Assembly (NCBI RefSeq): GCF_021559775.1
Contig: NZ_CP056047.1
Location: 496,001 to 560,000 of the forward strand
DNA from: Gillisella vitis
Lineage (GTDB): Bacteria; Pseudomonadota; Alphaproteobacteria; Rhizobiales; Rhizobiaceae
Direction: 5' to 3'
Length of the DNA: 64,000 bases
The notes under the pieces are model-generated. The model did no database searches. It worked only from the letters and a program-made list of their open reading frames with translations, and was not told the origin of the DNA. This document shows, in pieces, positions 17,548 through 27,863 of the stretch (positions within the stretch are counted from its first letter, which is position 1; the number at the start of each line of letters is the position of its first letter). The position numbers and the translations under genes are program-made.

Positions 17548-19521
17548 ATGTCTTTTTTGGCCAATGCGAGCATTCGCACGAAAATTTTGTCGCTGATCGT
17601 TCCGGTCTGCATGATCGGAGTCGGCGGGCTGGGCTACGCGGCCAGTAGTTATAAGTCCACGGATACCGAATATTCTGATTTCATCGCAACCGACAGTATC
17701 GCGGCAAGCCAGATGTATCGGACAACGACCTCTCTGCTGGCGATGGGATACGGCGCCTATCAGCTTATCGCATACGACGTTGGTTCACTCGATGTGGCTA
17801 CCGTCAAGGCAGCCTATGCAGATGCGGTTTCGACCGTATTCAAGCGTCTGGATGCTGCCAAGGCGCTTGTGCCCGAGCTGTCAGGTGATATCGACCAGTT
17901 TGCCAGCCGCGCCCGCGATATTCAGGCCCTGACCGACAAGGCGGTTCAATTGGTTGCCGATGGAAAGCGCGATGAAGCCAGAGCTCTTCTCGTCAAGGCG
18001 GATCCATTGATTGCCAAATGGCGTGACGATCTTCGCGACTGGAATAACACCAATACGACGGCCCTCCTGAAAAAAAGTGATGCACTGACCGACCAGACGA
18101 ATTCAACCATCCTGACGTCATTGACCATTGTCGGCAGCGTTATGCTTATGGCCATCATCCTGGCTCTGTTCGTCACCTCGCGTGGCATTATCGGTCCGAT
18201 CGATAAGCTTCGCAGCCGGATGATAGCGCTGGCAAACGGTGAAACGCAGCAGGAAATACCAGGCCTGGCGCGCAAGGATGAGGTTGGTCAGATGGCTGCC
18301 GCTGTCGGCGTGTTCCGCGACAATGCCGTCGAGCGCGCCCGTCTGGAGCAGGAAACCGCGGCCAATCGCAGCCTCTCGGAAAAAGAGCGTCTGGAGCGCG
18401 AGGAGCAAAAGGCCAGGGAAGCGGCGGATATCCAATTTGCGGTCGACAATCTGGCAAACGGGCTTTCGCATCTGTCCGATGGCGACGTCTCCTATCGGAT
18501 CGGCCAGCCTTTCGTCGCCCATCTGGATGGCGTGCGCGCCAGCTTCAACAGCTCGGCTGAAAAATTGCAGGAAGCGCTGACCCATGTCGCCCAGAATGCT
18601 AGCGCTATCGATGCGGGTGCCAATGAAATAAAGTCGGCAGCTGATGATCTGGCCAAGCGGACTGAACAGCAGGCAGCTTCCGTCGAGGAAACGGCCGCAG
18701 CCCTGGAACAAATCACCACCACGGTGAAGGATTCGACCCGTCGTGCCCAGGAAGCGGGAACCCTGGTTTCGCGCACCAAGGCCGGCGCAGAGCAATCCGG
18801 TGAAGTGGTGCGCCGCGCCGTGATCGCCATGGAACAGATCGAAAAGTCATCGGCTGAGATTTCCAACATCATCAGCGTCATCGATGAAATCGCCTTCCAG
18901 ACCAATCTTCTGGCGCTGAATGCCGGTGTCGAAGCGGCTCGTGCCGGTGAAGCAGGCAAGGGATTTGCGGTCGTTGCCCAGGAAGTGCGCGAGCTTGCCC
19001 AGCGTTCCGCCAATGCGGCAAAGGACATCAAGGCGCTGATCACCACCTCCAACAGCCAGGTCCAGTCCGGCGTGCAGCTGGTGGGTGAAACTGGTACCGC
19101 ACTGCAAACCATGGTGGCCGAAGTGCAGGAAATCAACCGGCATGTCAGCGCTATCGTCGAGTCGGCCCATGAGCAGTCGTCCGGCCTCCAGCAGATCAAC
19201 ACGGCCGTCAACCAGATGGACCAGGACACCCAGAAGAACGCGGCGATGGTGGAGGAATCCACGGCTGCAAGCCACGGCCTGGCAAGAGAAGTCGCCTCGC
19301 TGAACCAGTTGCTGTCGCAATTCAAGCTGTCTGGCGGCGGGCAAAGTGGGTTCAATTCTGGATCGGCCTATGCCGCCCCGGTTCGTCCCGCCTCTGTTCA
19401 TCCCGCTCAGGCTCCGGTTGCTTCACCCGCCCGTGCGCTTGGCCGCAAGATCGCCAGTGCCTTTTCCGGCAAATCGTCAGCGACGGCTGCTGCTGCCGAT
19501 CAGTCCTGGGAAGAGTTCTGA
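17548..19521 (+). CDS. methyl-accepting chemotaxis protein
   Basis: A 657-residue inner-membrane chemoreceptor. It has a first membrane segment at about residues 10-33, a helical periplasmic sensor of about 155 residues, a second membrane segment near 190-212, a HAMP region, and a cytoplasmic signalling domain with the hairpin tip [24 protein letters not shown] (split: [15 protein letters not shown] and GVEAARAGE). It ends in SWEEF, a match to the pentapeptide that tethers the methyltransferase CheR. The ligand is unknown; the sensor looks like a four-helix bundle. It sits alone with a terminator behind it. A second receptor with the same tail is encoded at 50165. Confidence 0.93.
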   Translation: MSFLANASIRTKILSLIVPVCMIGVGGLGYAASSYKSTDTEYSDFIATDSIAASQMYRTTTSLLAMGYGAYQLIAYDVGSLDVATVKAAYADAVSTVFKRLDAAKALVPELSGDIDQFASRARDIQALTDKAVQLVADGKRDEARALLVKADPLIAKWRDDLRDWNNTNTTALLKKSDALTDQTNSTILTSLTIVGSVMLMAIILALFVTSRGIIGPIDKLRSRMIALANGETQQEIPGLARKDEVGQMAAAVGVFRDNAVERARLEQETAANRSLSEKERLEREEQKAREAADIQFAVDNLANGLSHLSDGDVSYRIGQPFVAHLDGVRASFNSSAEKLQEALTHVAQNASAIDAGANEIKSAADDLAKRTEQQAASVEETAAALEQITTTVKDSTRRAQEAGTLVSRTKAGAEQSGEVVRRAVIAMEQIEKSSAEISNIISVIDEIAFQTNLLALNAGVEAARAGEAGKGFAVVAQEVRELAQRSANAAKDIKALITTSNSQVQSGVQLVGETGTALQTMVAEVQEINRHVSAIVESAHEQSSGLQQINTAVNQMDQDTQKNAAMVEESTAASHGLAREVASLNQLLSQFKLSGGGQSGFNSGSAYAAPVRPASVHPAQAPVASPARALGRKIASAFSGKSSATAAAADQSWEEF

Positions 19522-19607
19522 GATTATGGTTTGCCAGACTGCTGAGCAGTTGCAGGTGCAGTAACTGCAACGCTCAAAGGGGAGATTCCCCTGTTATCAA
19601 GGATATT

Positions 19608-19637
19608 ACGCCGGGAAGCCTTGCTTTCCGGCGTTTT
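19608..19637 (+). terminator. rho-independent terminator of the chemoreceptor gene
   Basis: Twelve-base arms ACGCCGGGAAGC and GCTTTCCGGCGT (one G-T pair) with a short loop, followed by TTTT. It lies 87 bases after the stop. Confidence 0.8.
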
Positions 19638-19678
19638 AGTTTGGCCGACATTTTAGTTTGGCCGGCATTTTAGTTTGG
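19634..19678. repeat. 17-bp tandem repeat, 2.6 copies
   Basis: The unit TTTTAGTTTGGCCGRCA occurs twice in full and once in part. The first unit overlaps the T-run of the preceding terminator, suggesting slippage amplified the terminator tail. Confidence 0.85.
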
Positions 19679-19936
19679 AATGAGCCGGAGCGGCAGCCAC
19701 AAAGGCAAGAGAGGAACGGGGGCAGGGGTACAATGAAGGGGCGGCAGGAATTGCGCCATATCTTTGGCTTTGAGTGATATTTGCTCCGCATTGGCGGCAG
19801 CATAAAAGGCAATTCCTGTCTTTTGGCGATAAAACCATCGATACTTGGTCAAATGACAGGCTTATGCCGGGCGCAGCCAGGTTATGCCAAGCGCAGCCAC
19901 TGGGAGTGGGCCTTGGTCGGACATTGAGTAGGCCCG

Positions 19937-19976
19937 CTAGGAAATTACCCTCTGGGAAATCGCCCTCTAGGAAATA
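19937..19976 (+). repeat. 15-bp tandem repeat carrying the cysH ribosome site
   Basis: Units CTAGGAAATTACCCT, CTGGGAAATCGCCCT and CTAGGAAATA lie end to end just before cysH. Each contains a Shine-Dalgarno-like RGGAA; the last one (19969-19973) is spaced nine bases from the start at 19983. Confidence 0.75.
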
Positions 19977-19982
19977 GAACGA

Positions 19983-20732
19983 ATGACATCGCAATCCAAT
20001 CCTCAGGCCGTTGCCACCCTGGACGCGGCTCTCGCTGATCTTGATCTCACCGCCCGTCTGCGTCTTGTGCAGGAGCTTGGCGGTCGGTCGGTGTTCACCA
20101 CGAGCCTCGGTCTTGAGGATCAGGTGATTACGGCGGCAATCGGCCTTGCCGGCCTTTCCATTGAGGTTGCAACCTTGCAGACCGGTCGCCTGTTCAAGGA
20201 AACCCTCGATCTGATCGCCGAGACTGAAGAGCGTTTCGGTCTTTCCATCACGCAATATGCGCCCGATCAGGACGATATTGACGCCTATGCGGCAAAATAT
20301 GGCTTGAACGGCTTTTACGAAAGCGTCGAAGCGCGCCATGCCTGCTGTCATGTGCGCAAGCTGGTTCCTCTGGCGCGGGCGCTGAACGGTGCTTCGGTCT
20401 GGGTGACGGGCTTGCGCCGCAGCCAGTCCGGCAATCGCGCCACCACGCCGTTCGCCGAATATGATGCGGAGCGTAACCTGATCAAAGTCAACCCGCTGGC
20501 CGATTGGTCGCTGGACGATATCAACGCCTATGTGGAAAATCAGGTCGTGCCGATCAATCCGCTGCATGCGCGTGGCTATCCCTCGATTGGCTGTGAACCC
20601 TGCACCCGTGCGATCAAGCCGGGCGAGCCCGAGCGGGCCGGCCGCTGGTGGTGGGAAAACGACGAGAAGCGCGAATGCGGCCTGCATGTGCCGGACGCTG
20701 CCATCCCATCGCTGAATTCCAGTTCCCTTTAA
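19983..20732 (+). CDS. cysH: adenylyl-sulfate (APS) reductase, CysH family
   Basis: The enzyme reduces activated sulfate to sulfite in cysteine synthesis. It has 249 residues. The two Cys pairs that bind the 4Fe-4S cluster of assimilatory APS reductases are present: CCHVRK (about residue 120) and GCEPCTR (about 203). The C-terminal ECGLH carries the catalytic Cys. This is the plant-type/bacterial APS reductase rather than the cluster-free PAPS reductase of enterics, fitting the absence of cysC here. It is the first gene of cysH-cysD-cysN, all on one strand. Confidence 0.95.
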   Translation: MTSQSNPQAVATLDAALADLDLTARLRLVQELGGRSVFTTSLGLEDQVITAAIGLAGLSIEVATLQTGRLFKETLDLIAETEERFGLSITQYAPDQDDIDAYAAKYGLNGFYESVEARHACCHVRKLVPLARALNGASVWVTGLRRSQSGNRATTPFAEYDAERNLIKVNPLADWSLDDINAYVENQVVPINPLHARGYPSIGCEPCTRAIKPGEPERAGRWWWENDEKRECGLHVPDAAIPSLNSSSL

Positions 20733-20814
20733 CAGCCGCTTTCTGGGTTTTTGGCGAGGTTTTTCCCGTTCAAGGCTAGCCAAGACCAGTCATCGGCAAC
20801 TAGGAATATGTTTT

Positions 20815-21846
20815 ATGTCCGTACAGAGCCTGCCCCCGCAGCCGTCCTCGCAGCCCGCATCTGGGCCGCACGCATCTGGAAATCAAGTCATGCATTTGCA
20901 CCAGTCCGAGTTTGATCCGCATTCCAAGGAGGTCGTGGCGCGTGCGCCGCTCGATCCGCATTTGAAGGCGCTGGAAAACGAGGCGATCCATATTTTCCGC
21001 GAAGTGGCCGGCGAGTTCGACAATCCGGTGATGCTCTATTCGATCGGCAAGGATTCCTCCGTGCTGCTGCACCTGGCGCGCAAGGCCTTTTATCCGGGCC
21101 GGGTGCCGTTTCCGCTGCTGCATATCGATACCGGCTGGAAGTTCAAGGAAATGATCGCCTTCCGCGATGAGATGGCGAAGCGCTATGATCTGGATCTGGT
21201 CGTCCATACCAATCCGCGTGGCAAGACCGAAGGTGTCACACCCTTTTCCCATGGCTCGGCGCTTTATACCGATATCATGAAGACCGAGGCGCTGCGTCAG
21301 GCGCTGGACGCCGGCAAATATGACGCTGCTTTCGGCGGTGCGCGCCGCGACGAGGAAGCCTCGCGCGCCAAGGAGCGGATCTATTCCTTCCGTACGCCCG
21401 ACCATAAATGGGACCCGCGCAACCAGCGCCCGGAACTGTGGAATGTCTATAATGGCATGATCCGTCGGGGTGAAAGCGTGCGGGCCTTCCCGCTGTCCAA
21501 CTGGACGGAAGTCGATATCTGGCGCTATATTCAGGCGGAAAACATTCCGCTGGTGCCGCTGTATTTCGCCGAAAAGCGGCCCTTCATTGAGCGCGATGGC
21601 ATGATGATCCTGGCCGAAGACGAGCGGCTGGAACTGCTGCCGGGCGAAAAGGTCCAGCATGGCTCGATCCGCTTCCGCACGCTCGGCTGCTTCCCGCTGA
21701 CCGGCGCGCTCCGATCCGAGGCCCGGACCCTGGATGACGTGATCGCCGAACTGGAAATTGCCACCGTCTCCGAGCGTCAGGGTCGCGCTATCGACCGTGA
21801 CCAGTCCGGATCGATGGAAAAGAAGAAACGCGAAGGATATTTCTGA
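20815..21846 (+). CDS. cysD: sulfate adenylyltransferase small subunit
   Basis: With CysN this protein forms APS from ATP and sulfate. It has 343 residues, about 30 longer than usual because of a Pro/Ser/Gln-rich N-terminal extension; an internal Met at residue 26 begins the conserved part. The ATP pyrophosphatase loop is [18 protein letters not shown], followed by [11 protein letters not shown] and [20 protein letters not shown] split across conserved blocks. AGGA lies eight bases before ATG 20815, which supports the long form. cysN starts one base after the stop, so the two subunits are co-translated. Confidence 0.95.
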   Translation: MSVQSLPPQPSSQPASGPHASGNQVMHLHQSEFDPHSKEVVARAPLDPHLKALENEAIHIFREVAGEFDNPVMLYSIGKDSSVLLHLARKAFYPGRVPFPLLHIDTGWKFKEMIAFRDEMAKRYDLDLVVHTNPRGKTEGVTPFSHGSALYTDIMKTEALRQALDAGKYDAAFGGARRDEEASRAKERIYSFRTPDHKWDPRNQRPELWNVYNGMIRRGESVRAFPLSNWTEVDIWRYIQAENIPLVPLYFAEKRPFIERDGMMILAEDERLELLPGEKVQHGSIRFRTLGCFPLTGALRSEARTLDDVIAELEIATVSERQGRAIDRDQSGSMEKKKREGYF

Positions 21847-21847
21847 G

Positions 21848-23386
21848 ATGACCGCAAGCGCAACCGCACTCGCCGCCAATCTGGCGTCCACATCGGATTT
21901 TTCCTCCAAAGAACCGTCGCAGGGGCTTTCCTTGGCAAATGTAGTCCCTCAGTCCGAGGCCGCCTATAGCGGCCGCGATTCCCGCCCCTTGCGTCTCATC
22001 ACCTGCGGTTCGGTCGATGACGGCAAATCGACGCTGATCGGCCGGTTGCTATGGGATACCAAGGCGGTCAAGGAAGACCAGGCGGCAACGCTGCGACGCG
22101 ATAGCGGCAAGCAGAACGATCTTGGCCTGCCGGATTTCGCGCTGCTGCTCGACGGTCTTCAGGCGGAACGCGAACAGGGCATCACCATCGATGTCGCCTA
22201 TCGTTATTTCGCCACCGACAAGCGCTCCTTCATCGTCGCCGACACCCCCGGCCATGAGCAATATACCCGCAACATGGCAACCGGTGCCTCGACCGCCGAT
22301 CTCGCCGTGCTGCTGGTCGATGCCCGCGCCGGTATTCTGGAACAGACCCGTCGCCATGCGACGATTGCCTCGCTGATGGGCATCAAGCAATTCGTCCTGG
22401 CCGTCAACAAGATCGACCTGACCAATTACGACAAGGCAGGCTTTGACGCCATCGTCCAGGAATTCAAGGACATCGCCTTGACGCTCGGCGTGCGCCAGAC
22501 CACGGCCATTCCGATGTCGGCGCTGAAGGGCGAAAATGTCGTCTATTCCGGCCAGGAGCCGATGCCCTGGTATGACGGCCCGACGCTGGTGGAAGCGCTG
22601 GAACGCGCCACCTCGCGTTCGGCACAATCGACGGGTTTCCGCCTGCCGGTGCAGCGCGTGTCGCGTCCGGGTGAAAGCTTTCGCGGCTACCAGGGGACGG
22701 TGGCCGGTGGCGCGGTCAAGCCGGGCGACAGCGTCGCCATCCTGCCGTCGGGTGCCATTGCCAATGTCAAGCAGATCGTCACCTTCGATCTGGTGCGCAA
22801 TGCGGCTGTGGCTGGCGATGCCATTACCTTGGTGCTCGACCGGCAGGTGGATGTATCGCGCGGCGACATGATCGTTTCGCTCGATGCCGAGCCACAGGTC
22901 GGCCTCGCCTTCGATGCGCAGCTGGTGGCTTTGCAGCCGGACGGCATTCTGCCCAATAAGCGCTACTGGCTGAAAAGCGGCTCACGCCGCCAGCGTGTCC
23001 AGGTCAAGCCAGTTCAGCAACTGGATCTGAAAAACGGCAAATGGGGTCCGGCGGAAAGCCTGGCGATGAACGCCATCGGCAAGGTGCATCTGGCCTTCGA
23101 CGAAAAGGCGGTGTTTGACCCCTATGAGCAGAACCGCTCGACCGGCGCCTTCATCCTGATCGACCCCGACACCAACAACACGGTAGCAGGCGGCATGATC
23201 ACCGCCAAGCGCTCGGATGTTGATGGCCTGAACTCCGGCGAAGCCCGCGTCCTTCTCTCGCTGCCCGCCGACCTCGCCGACCAACTCATGGCCACCGAAC
23301 TGCTGGCCGCCCGCCGCGACGAAGTGGAACTGCGCCGCGTGACGACAGCTGCGGCGCGGGATTTGCTGGATGGGATTAAAGGGTAA
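21848..23386 (+). CDS. cysN: sulfate adenylyltransferase large subunit (GTPase)
   Basis: A 512-residue EF-Tu-like GTPase that couples GTP hydrolysis to APS formation by CysD. The G motifs are present: GSVDDGKSTLIGRL (G1, about residue 57), the switch ERE QGITIDVAYR region, DTPGHEQYTRNMATGAS (G3) and NKIDL (G4), followed by two beta-barrel domains. No APS kinase domain is fused at the C-terminus, unlike NodQ. The start at 21848 is one base past the cysD stop, with AAGGAT upstream; a longer in-frame stretch lies inside cysD and is rejected. A terminator follows. Confidence 0.95.
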   Translation: MTASATALAANLASTSDFSSKEPSQGLSLANVVPQSEAAYSGRDSRPLRLITCGSVDDGKSTLIGRLLWDTKAVKEDQAATLRRDSGKQNDLGLPDFALLLDGLQAEREQGITIDVAYRYFATDKRSFIVADTPGHEQYTRNMATGASTADLAVLLVDARAGILEQTRRHATIASLMGIKQFVLAVNKIDLTNYDKAGFDAIVQEFKDIALTLGVRQTTAIPMSALKGENVVYSGQEPMPWYDGPTLVEALERATSRSAQSTGFRLPVQRVSRPGESFRGYQGTVAGGAVKPGDSVAILPSGAIANVKQIVTFDLVRNAAVAGDAITLVLDRQVDVSRGDMIVSLDAEPQVGLAFDAQLVALQPDGILPNKRYWLKSGSRRQRVQVKPVQQLDLKNGKWGPAESLAMNAIGKVHLAFDEKAVFDPYEQNRSTGAFILIDPDTNNTVAGGMITAKRSDVDGLNSGEARVLLSLPADLADQLMATELLAARRDEVELRRVTTAAARDLLDGIKG

Positions 23387-23423
23387 TTTTCATCGGCTGT
23401 ATTGGCCGGTGAACTGATTTGTG

Positions 23424-23468
23424 AAAGCCGTCATGTGTTGGAGAAACGCATGGCGGCTTTTGTTTTTA
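23424..23468 (+). terminator. terminator of cysHDN
   Basis: Stem AAAGCCGTCATG with CATGGCGGCTTT (one mismatch), then TTGTTTTTAT, starting 38 bases after cysN. Confidence 0.8.
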
Positions 23469-23623
23469 TCAATCGCGTGGGTTCTTTATTGGTATGAGAG
23501 GCTCGGTGAGGGCGGGGATATGCTTGCTTTCGGTGCGAGGCTGTCATGGATCGTGACGTAAAGCTCTCGGCGAATAATCCATTTCTGCAAAAACGTTTTG
23601 CGATGGAATTTTATTTGAAAATC

Positions 23624-24208
23624 CTAGGAATTTTGCGACACCATCGTGCGCCTGATGGCAGTCGGTGGGCGTTTGTAGACCTCCTGAAAAACGGCATTGA
23701 AGCGCCGGAGACTCCCAAAACCAGCTTGCAAAGCAATGTCGGTTATCGGTAGGTCTGTTTCTGTCAGCAGGCGCTTTGCCCGTTGCACGCGAGCCGTTTT
23801 TGCCACCTGCATCGGGCTTGCTCCGAGATGTTTTTGAAACAGCCGCGAGAGATGGCGTGCGCCAACGCCAACACGTTCCGCAAGCAAATCAACAGTTGCA
23901 CCGCGCATATCAAGCGCTCCTTCTTCCCGAATGAGTCTGGCTGCCTTTTCAACGGTCGCAACGCTTCCCTTCCAGGCCGGACAGAAAGGGGCAGATTCCG
24001 GCCGACAACGCAGGCAAGGCCGATAGCCCGCCAGCTCCGCCGACGCTGCGCTGGGCAAGAACTCGACATTGCGGCGATAGGGAAGGCGCACCGGGCAGAC
24101 ACAACGGCAATAGATTCCAGTTGTTCGTACGCCGATGAAAAACCGACCGTCGAAACCGGGATCGCGTGCCAGCCACGCCTGCTCGCAGATGGAAATATCC
24201 AAATTCAT
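23624..24208 (-). CDS. AdaA-like methylphosphotriester-DNA methyltransferase and AraC regulator
   Basis: The 194-residue product has the Ada metal-binding domain (residues about 1-75) with four zinc Cys at 34, 38, 65 and 68, exactly the E. coli Ada spacing, in GIYCRCVC and RPCLRCRPE. The AraC-type helix-turn-helix domain follows (residues about 85-185). It lacks the O6-methylguanine transferase and AlkA domains of larger Ada proteins, so it matches AdaA of Bacillus: methyl transfer from phosphotriesters to Cys34 turns it into an activator. It is divergent from a DMT transporter and ogt, its probable targets. An extra Cys at 36 sits between two ligands. Confidence 0.88.
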   Translation of the reverse strand: MNLDISICEQAWLARDPGFDGRFFIGVRTTGIYCRCVCPVRLPYRRNVEFLPSAASAELAGYRPCLRCRPESAPFCPAWKGSVATVEKAARLIREEGALDMRGATVDLLAERVGVGARHLSRLFQKHLGASPMQVAKTARVQRAKRLLTETDLPITDIALQAGFGSLRRFNAVFQEVYKRPPTAIRRTMVSQNS

Positions 24209-24321
24209 GGCATCATTTTACACGAGTTCGACGCCCCTTAGAAGGACAGAGTCCGAATCCGGCGAGCGGCCAGCAGAGAGCAGGTTCAATCTGTCGTGAC
24301 GCTTTAAGGCAGGATTACACA

Positions 24322-25254
24322 ATGCAGAAAACACAAACTATGGGCATCTACGACTGGGCTCTCCTAATAATTCTATCCGTTCTGTGGGGCGGCGCCTTCT
24401 TCTTCTCCAAGGTTGCCCTTGCCGAATTACCGCCCTTCATTGTCGTTCTTGCGCGGGTCGCCATTGCTGCGTTCGCGCTGTTCATCTATCTGCGCGCAAC
24501 CCGACAGGCCATTCCAATAGCAATTGGCACATGGGTCGCATTTTTCGGTATGGGCCTCTTGAACAATCTCATCCCGTTCAGCCTGCTTTTCTGGGGGCAA
24601 ACGCAGATAGCCAGCGGCCTGGCGTCGATCCTCAACGCAACCACGCCAATCTTCTCGATCATCGTGGCACATTTCCTCACAACAGATGAACGCATGACCC
24701 TCAATAAACTCGCTGGCATTGTCTTGGGCTTCATGGGTGTCGCGCTGCTCATGGCGGGAAATGCCTTTTCATCGCATGCAGTTCCGTTCCTGGCTCTACT
24801 CGCCTGCCTGGCATCGGCTCTGTCATATGGGTTCGCGGGCGTCTTTGGTCGGCGCTTCCGACGGATGGGCATCGCGCCAGCGACAAGCGCATTTGGCCAA
24901 ACGATGGCGACAACGATCATCATGATACCGATTGTCCTGCTGATCGACACGCCGTGGCTTTTGGTGATGCCGAGCGGTACAGTTATCGCAGCCCTTATCG
25001 GATTGGGATTATTATCGACCGCGCTTGCCTACATCATCTTCTTTCACATTCTCGCTGTTGGCGGCGCGATCAACAGTTCGCTTGTCACGTTGCTAATTCC
25101 TGTGAGCGCCATTCTTCTTGGAAGCCTTTTTCTGGGGGAGGTACTGGCGATCAACCATTTTGTTGGCATGGTTTTGATTTCTGTTGGTCTGCTGTTGATC
25201 GACGGTCGCCTGTTGCGATGTCTTCGCAGACAGAACTATATGAGCATTCGATGA
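24322..25254 (+). CDS. EamA/DMT-family transporter
   Basis: A 310-residue inner-membrane protein with ten hydrophobic segments and two EamA repeats (about residues 14-140 and 165-295). The first repeat has LWGGAFFFSKVAL and the second ends LGEVLAINHFVGMVLI. DMT proteins mostly export metabolites or drugs. The start at 24322 (MQKTQT) is chosen because the ORF extension overlaps the divergent Ada gene. Its stop overlaps the ogt start as ATGA, so transporter and repair enzyme are translationally coupled. The cargo is unknown; the company suggests an alkylating or related toxic compound. Confidence 0.85.
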   Translation: MQKTQTMGIYDWALLIILSVLWGGAFFFSKVALAELPPFIVVLARVAIAAFALFIYLRATRQAIPIAIGTWVAFFGMGLLNNLIPFSLLFWGQTQIASGLASILNATTPIFSIIVAHFLTTDERMTLNKLAGIVLGFMGVALLMAGNAFSSHAVPFLALLACLASALSYGFAGVFGRRFRRMGIAPATSAFGQTMATTIIMIPIVLLIDTPWLLVMPSGTVIAALIGLGLLSTALAYIIFFHILAVGGAINSSLVTLLIPVSAILLGSLFLGEVLAINHFVGMVLISVGLLLIDGRLLRCLRRQNYMSIR

Positions 25255-25757
25255 AAGAAGTTCGTTATACATTTATGGACAGCCCAATTGGTCGCCTGCT
25301 GCTGGCAGGTGACGGCTACCACCTATCTCACCTTGGTTTTCCGAAGGGGAAAGGTGCCATCACGCTGCGACCGGAATGGAGGCCTGATGACAAGATCTTT
25401 GGCGACGTGAAGGGCCAGTTGCAGGCATATTTTGAAGGGACACGGCTGAATTTCGATCTGCCGCTCGATCTGCAGGGAACCAGCTTTCAGCTTTCTGTGT
25501 GGCGGGAGCTGACACGAATTCCGTTTGGCGCAACGATTAGTTATGGCGAATTGGCACGCCGCATAGATAATCCAGCGGCGAACCGGGCCGTCGGTGCTGC
25601 AAACGGCAACAATCCAATCCCGATTATTATTCCGTGCCATAGGGTCATTGGAGCGAATGGAAGTCTCACCGGATTTGGCGGCGGCATCGAAACAAAGAAG
25701 TGGCTTCTCGCATTGGAGCGAGCCAGCACTGTCAGTGATCAACTGCGATTGCTGTGA
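25251..25757 (+). CDS. ogt: methylated-DNA--[protein]-cysteine S-methyltransferase
   Basis: The enzyme removes alkyl groups from O6-alkylguanine by transfer to its own Cys. It has 168 residues, typical for Ogt. The active-site loop is IIIPCHRVIGANGSLTGF with Cys at about 129; SYGELARRIDNP and NRAVGAANGNNP precede it as in all family members. The N-terminal domain (residues 1-75) is the usual beta domain. It starts at the ATGA overlap with the DMT gene. With the divergent AdaA gene this forms a compact adaptive response module. Confidence 0.95.
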   Translation: MKEVRYTFMDSPIGRLLLAGDGYHLSHLGFPKGKGAITLRPEWRPDDKIFGDVKGQLQAYFEGTRLNFDLPLDLQGTSFQLSVWRELTRIPFGATISYGELARRIDNPAANRAVGAANGNNPIPIIIPCHRVIGANGSLTGFGGGIETKKWLLALERASTVSDQLRLL

Positions 25758-25958
25758 GGCGGTCGCGCTCACATAGGCCAGGCCCTTATAGCTGTCTGAA
25801 AACCAAAGGAACGGCCACGTAATCTCGTGGCAGCAGCGTGACGTCAATCGGCCGCCCGACCCCGTTCTATAGATAACGGCGGTCGCGTTCGGGGTCTGTC
25901 TACAGGTTTTGGGCTGATATTCAAGCCCCGGTTGGCGGCTGGTGAGCCACCGTATGGT

Positions 25959-27017
25959 TCATGGTTTGGGACGGCGGGTGGAGCCTCGGGCGATCAGCTC
26001 GAAACCGAGATCCGTCGTGTGTTTCTGGCGGATTTTGTCCTGGCTGCGGATGATCATGTCGGTGGCGCGGTAGCCGAGCTGATAGAGCGGGGTGCGCACC
26101 GTGGTCAGGCCTGGCACGGTGTGGGCGCAATAATCGAGGTCGGTGAAACTGCACAGTCCGAGCCGGTCGGGAATACTGATGCCGCGCCGCTGGCATTCAA
26201 ACAGCAGGCCAAGCGCCAGGTCGTCATGACAACACAGGACGGCATCGACCTCGGGATCGGCGGCAAACAATGTGTCGAGCGTCTTGCCCGCTGATCCGAA
26301 GCAATCGTTCGCGTCCACATTGACTTCGAGATCAGGATTGTAAAGCCCTGCTTCCCTCAGCCTGTTGCGATAGCTCTCCAGCCGCATCCGCACCGGAATA
26401 TCGGTACCGGTCGAGCAGAATGCGATCCGGCGATAGCCCACATCCAGCAGATGCCGGATGGCGACATCGGCGGCGGCGGCATTGTTGATGCCGATGGCCA
26501 TATCGACCGGCGGATAGCTGATATCGATAAACTGCACGACAGGGCAGGGCGCATCATGCAGCATTTCCGTCACCCGCGGATCGACTTGCACGCCACCAAT
26601 GATGATGCCTGTCGGCTTCTGCGCGAAAAACTGTCTGAGCTGGTAAAGCTCTTCATCGGGATCGTAGCGCGTATTCACATATTGGATGCGCAGGCCGGTG
26701 CCCCATGCCCGATCCTCGATACCCTTCATGACCTTGGGGAAAATATTGGTGCCCAGCAACGAGGACAGGACGCCGATCGTATTGCTGTTTCTGCTCGCCA
26801 AGGCCCGCGCGGCGTAGTCGGGCACATAGCCGAGTTCCTCGACGATTTTCAGAATCGTTTCGCGCAGTCCTGGAGAGACTTTTTCCGGCTTGTTCAGCGC
26901 CCTTGAAATGGTAATCGGGCTAACGCCGACTTTCTCCGCAACTTCGTTCAATGTCAGGCGATTGCCCGACGCCCTGATTTTTTTCCCCACTCTGCCCCCG
27001 GTCATTTGCTTGCCCAC
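25959..27017 (-). CDS. LacI-family transcriptional regulator (GntR-like)
   Basis: A 352-residue repressor-type protein. The helix-turn-helix is at residues about 20-45 (LTLNEVAEKVGVSPITISRALN), followed by a hinge helix ending YAARALAS and a periplasmic-binding-like ligand domain (IGVLSSLLG to the C-terminus). The similarity is to gluconate/sugar-acid repressors (GntR, IdnR). The start is a GTG at 27017, with ATG 27005 as an alternative; neither has a good ribosome site. No sugar operon is adjacent, so its target lies elsewhere or in the upstream gap. Confidence 0.88.
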   Translation of the reverse strand: MGKQMTGGRVGKKIRASGNRLTLNEVAEKVGVSPITISRALNKPEKVSPGLRETILKIVEELGYVPDYAARALASRNSNTIGVLSSLLGTNIFPKVMKGIEDRAWGTGLRIQYVNTRYDPDEELYQLRQFFAQKPTGIIIGGVQVDPRVTEMLHDAPCPVVQFIDISYPPVDMAIGINNAAAADVAIRHLLDVGYRRIAFCSTGTDIPVRMRLESYRNRLREAGLYNPDLEVNVDANDCFGSAGKTLDTLFAADPEVDAVLCCHDDLALGLLFECQRRGISIPDRLGLCSFTDLDYCAHTVPGLTTVRTPLYQLGYRATDMIIRSQDKIRQKHTTDLGFELIARGSTRRPKP

Positions 27018-27863
27018 TCATTTGCCAGCACTGCGGATATTCACTTGGCTGAACGATCCGTCTATCGGGATCGGCAAGGATCATGCAGGCCGTTATCGCC
27101 GATTGTGCCCTCCGCTTTTGATTTCCTGTCGGAAATCATTGAAAACGAGCCATGTTCGTTACTTTGAAGATATCTGAAGCCATTGATTCTGATGGGATTT
27201 TAAATCCTCTGAAATCTGCCGCATGTCTGGATACCTTTAAGCAAAAGGCTTTTATGTCGGTTCATGTCATGCACCCCTCCCAAGGCTCCCACCCACCGGT
27301 TTTTTCCAAGAAATAGACCGGATAAATATTGACACATTCTAATAAGCACTTCAGAACAAGACAACCTGAACTTAAGAGTAAAGCAACTAAAAATTGCTGA
27401 ATTCCTCGTCCTTTACATTAAAGGCGTGGACGCGGCAGTCAGAAAAGATCGGTAAGCTAGCTTGGCCGTACTGTGTTTCCATGAGAGTGTTGCTCGGTTC
27501 CGGTTGGCGCTACGGATGAAATTATACAACAGAAATAAGCTATTATAGCGAATATTCATACAACATATATGCAGCAAGTCCTCGCAAAGCGCCTTGCGTT
27601 TTATCAAGTGCGCGAAGGATGTTTTGCGGCAACTTTCCTGAAATCGATTCCGACCGGAGAATTTATGCGGTATGGGGTGAGAGAGACTATGGTTTCCAGC
27701 TGCAAGGCTGTACATGCATTGAAAGCTGACACTGTCCGGTCATCGACCGGGGTTTTTGATGCCTTTGAGATCGTGGAAATTTTGATACCTGCTGCACAAT
27801 TCCAGAACTCGCCATCGGTTTCAGACATTGTTCAGCAGAAGATCTGGAGACGGCGCATTCCGC
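27018..27863. other. 846-base intergenic region
   Basis: This AT-rich gap separates the divergent LacI regulator and DUF1499 genes. It has a small palindrome GGATTT-T-AAATCC near 27200 that could be an operator. Short ORFs inside have no convincing start or family match. I cannot assign the region a function; a small RNA is possible but not visible. Confidence 0.5.

Larger units (their letters stand above)
19522..19982. other. intergenic region between chemoreceptor and cysH
   Basis: The 461 bases hold a terminator, a 17-bp tandem repeat and a 15-bp tandem repeat just before cysH (listed separately). No supported gene. Confidence 0.55.
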
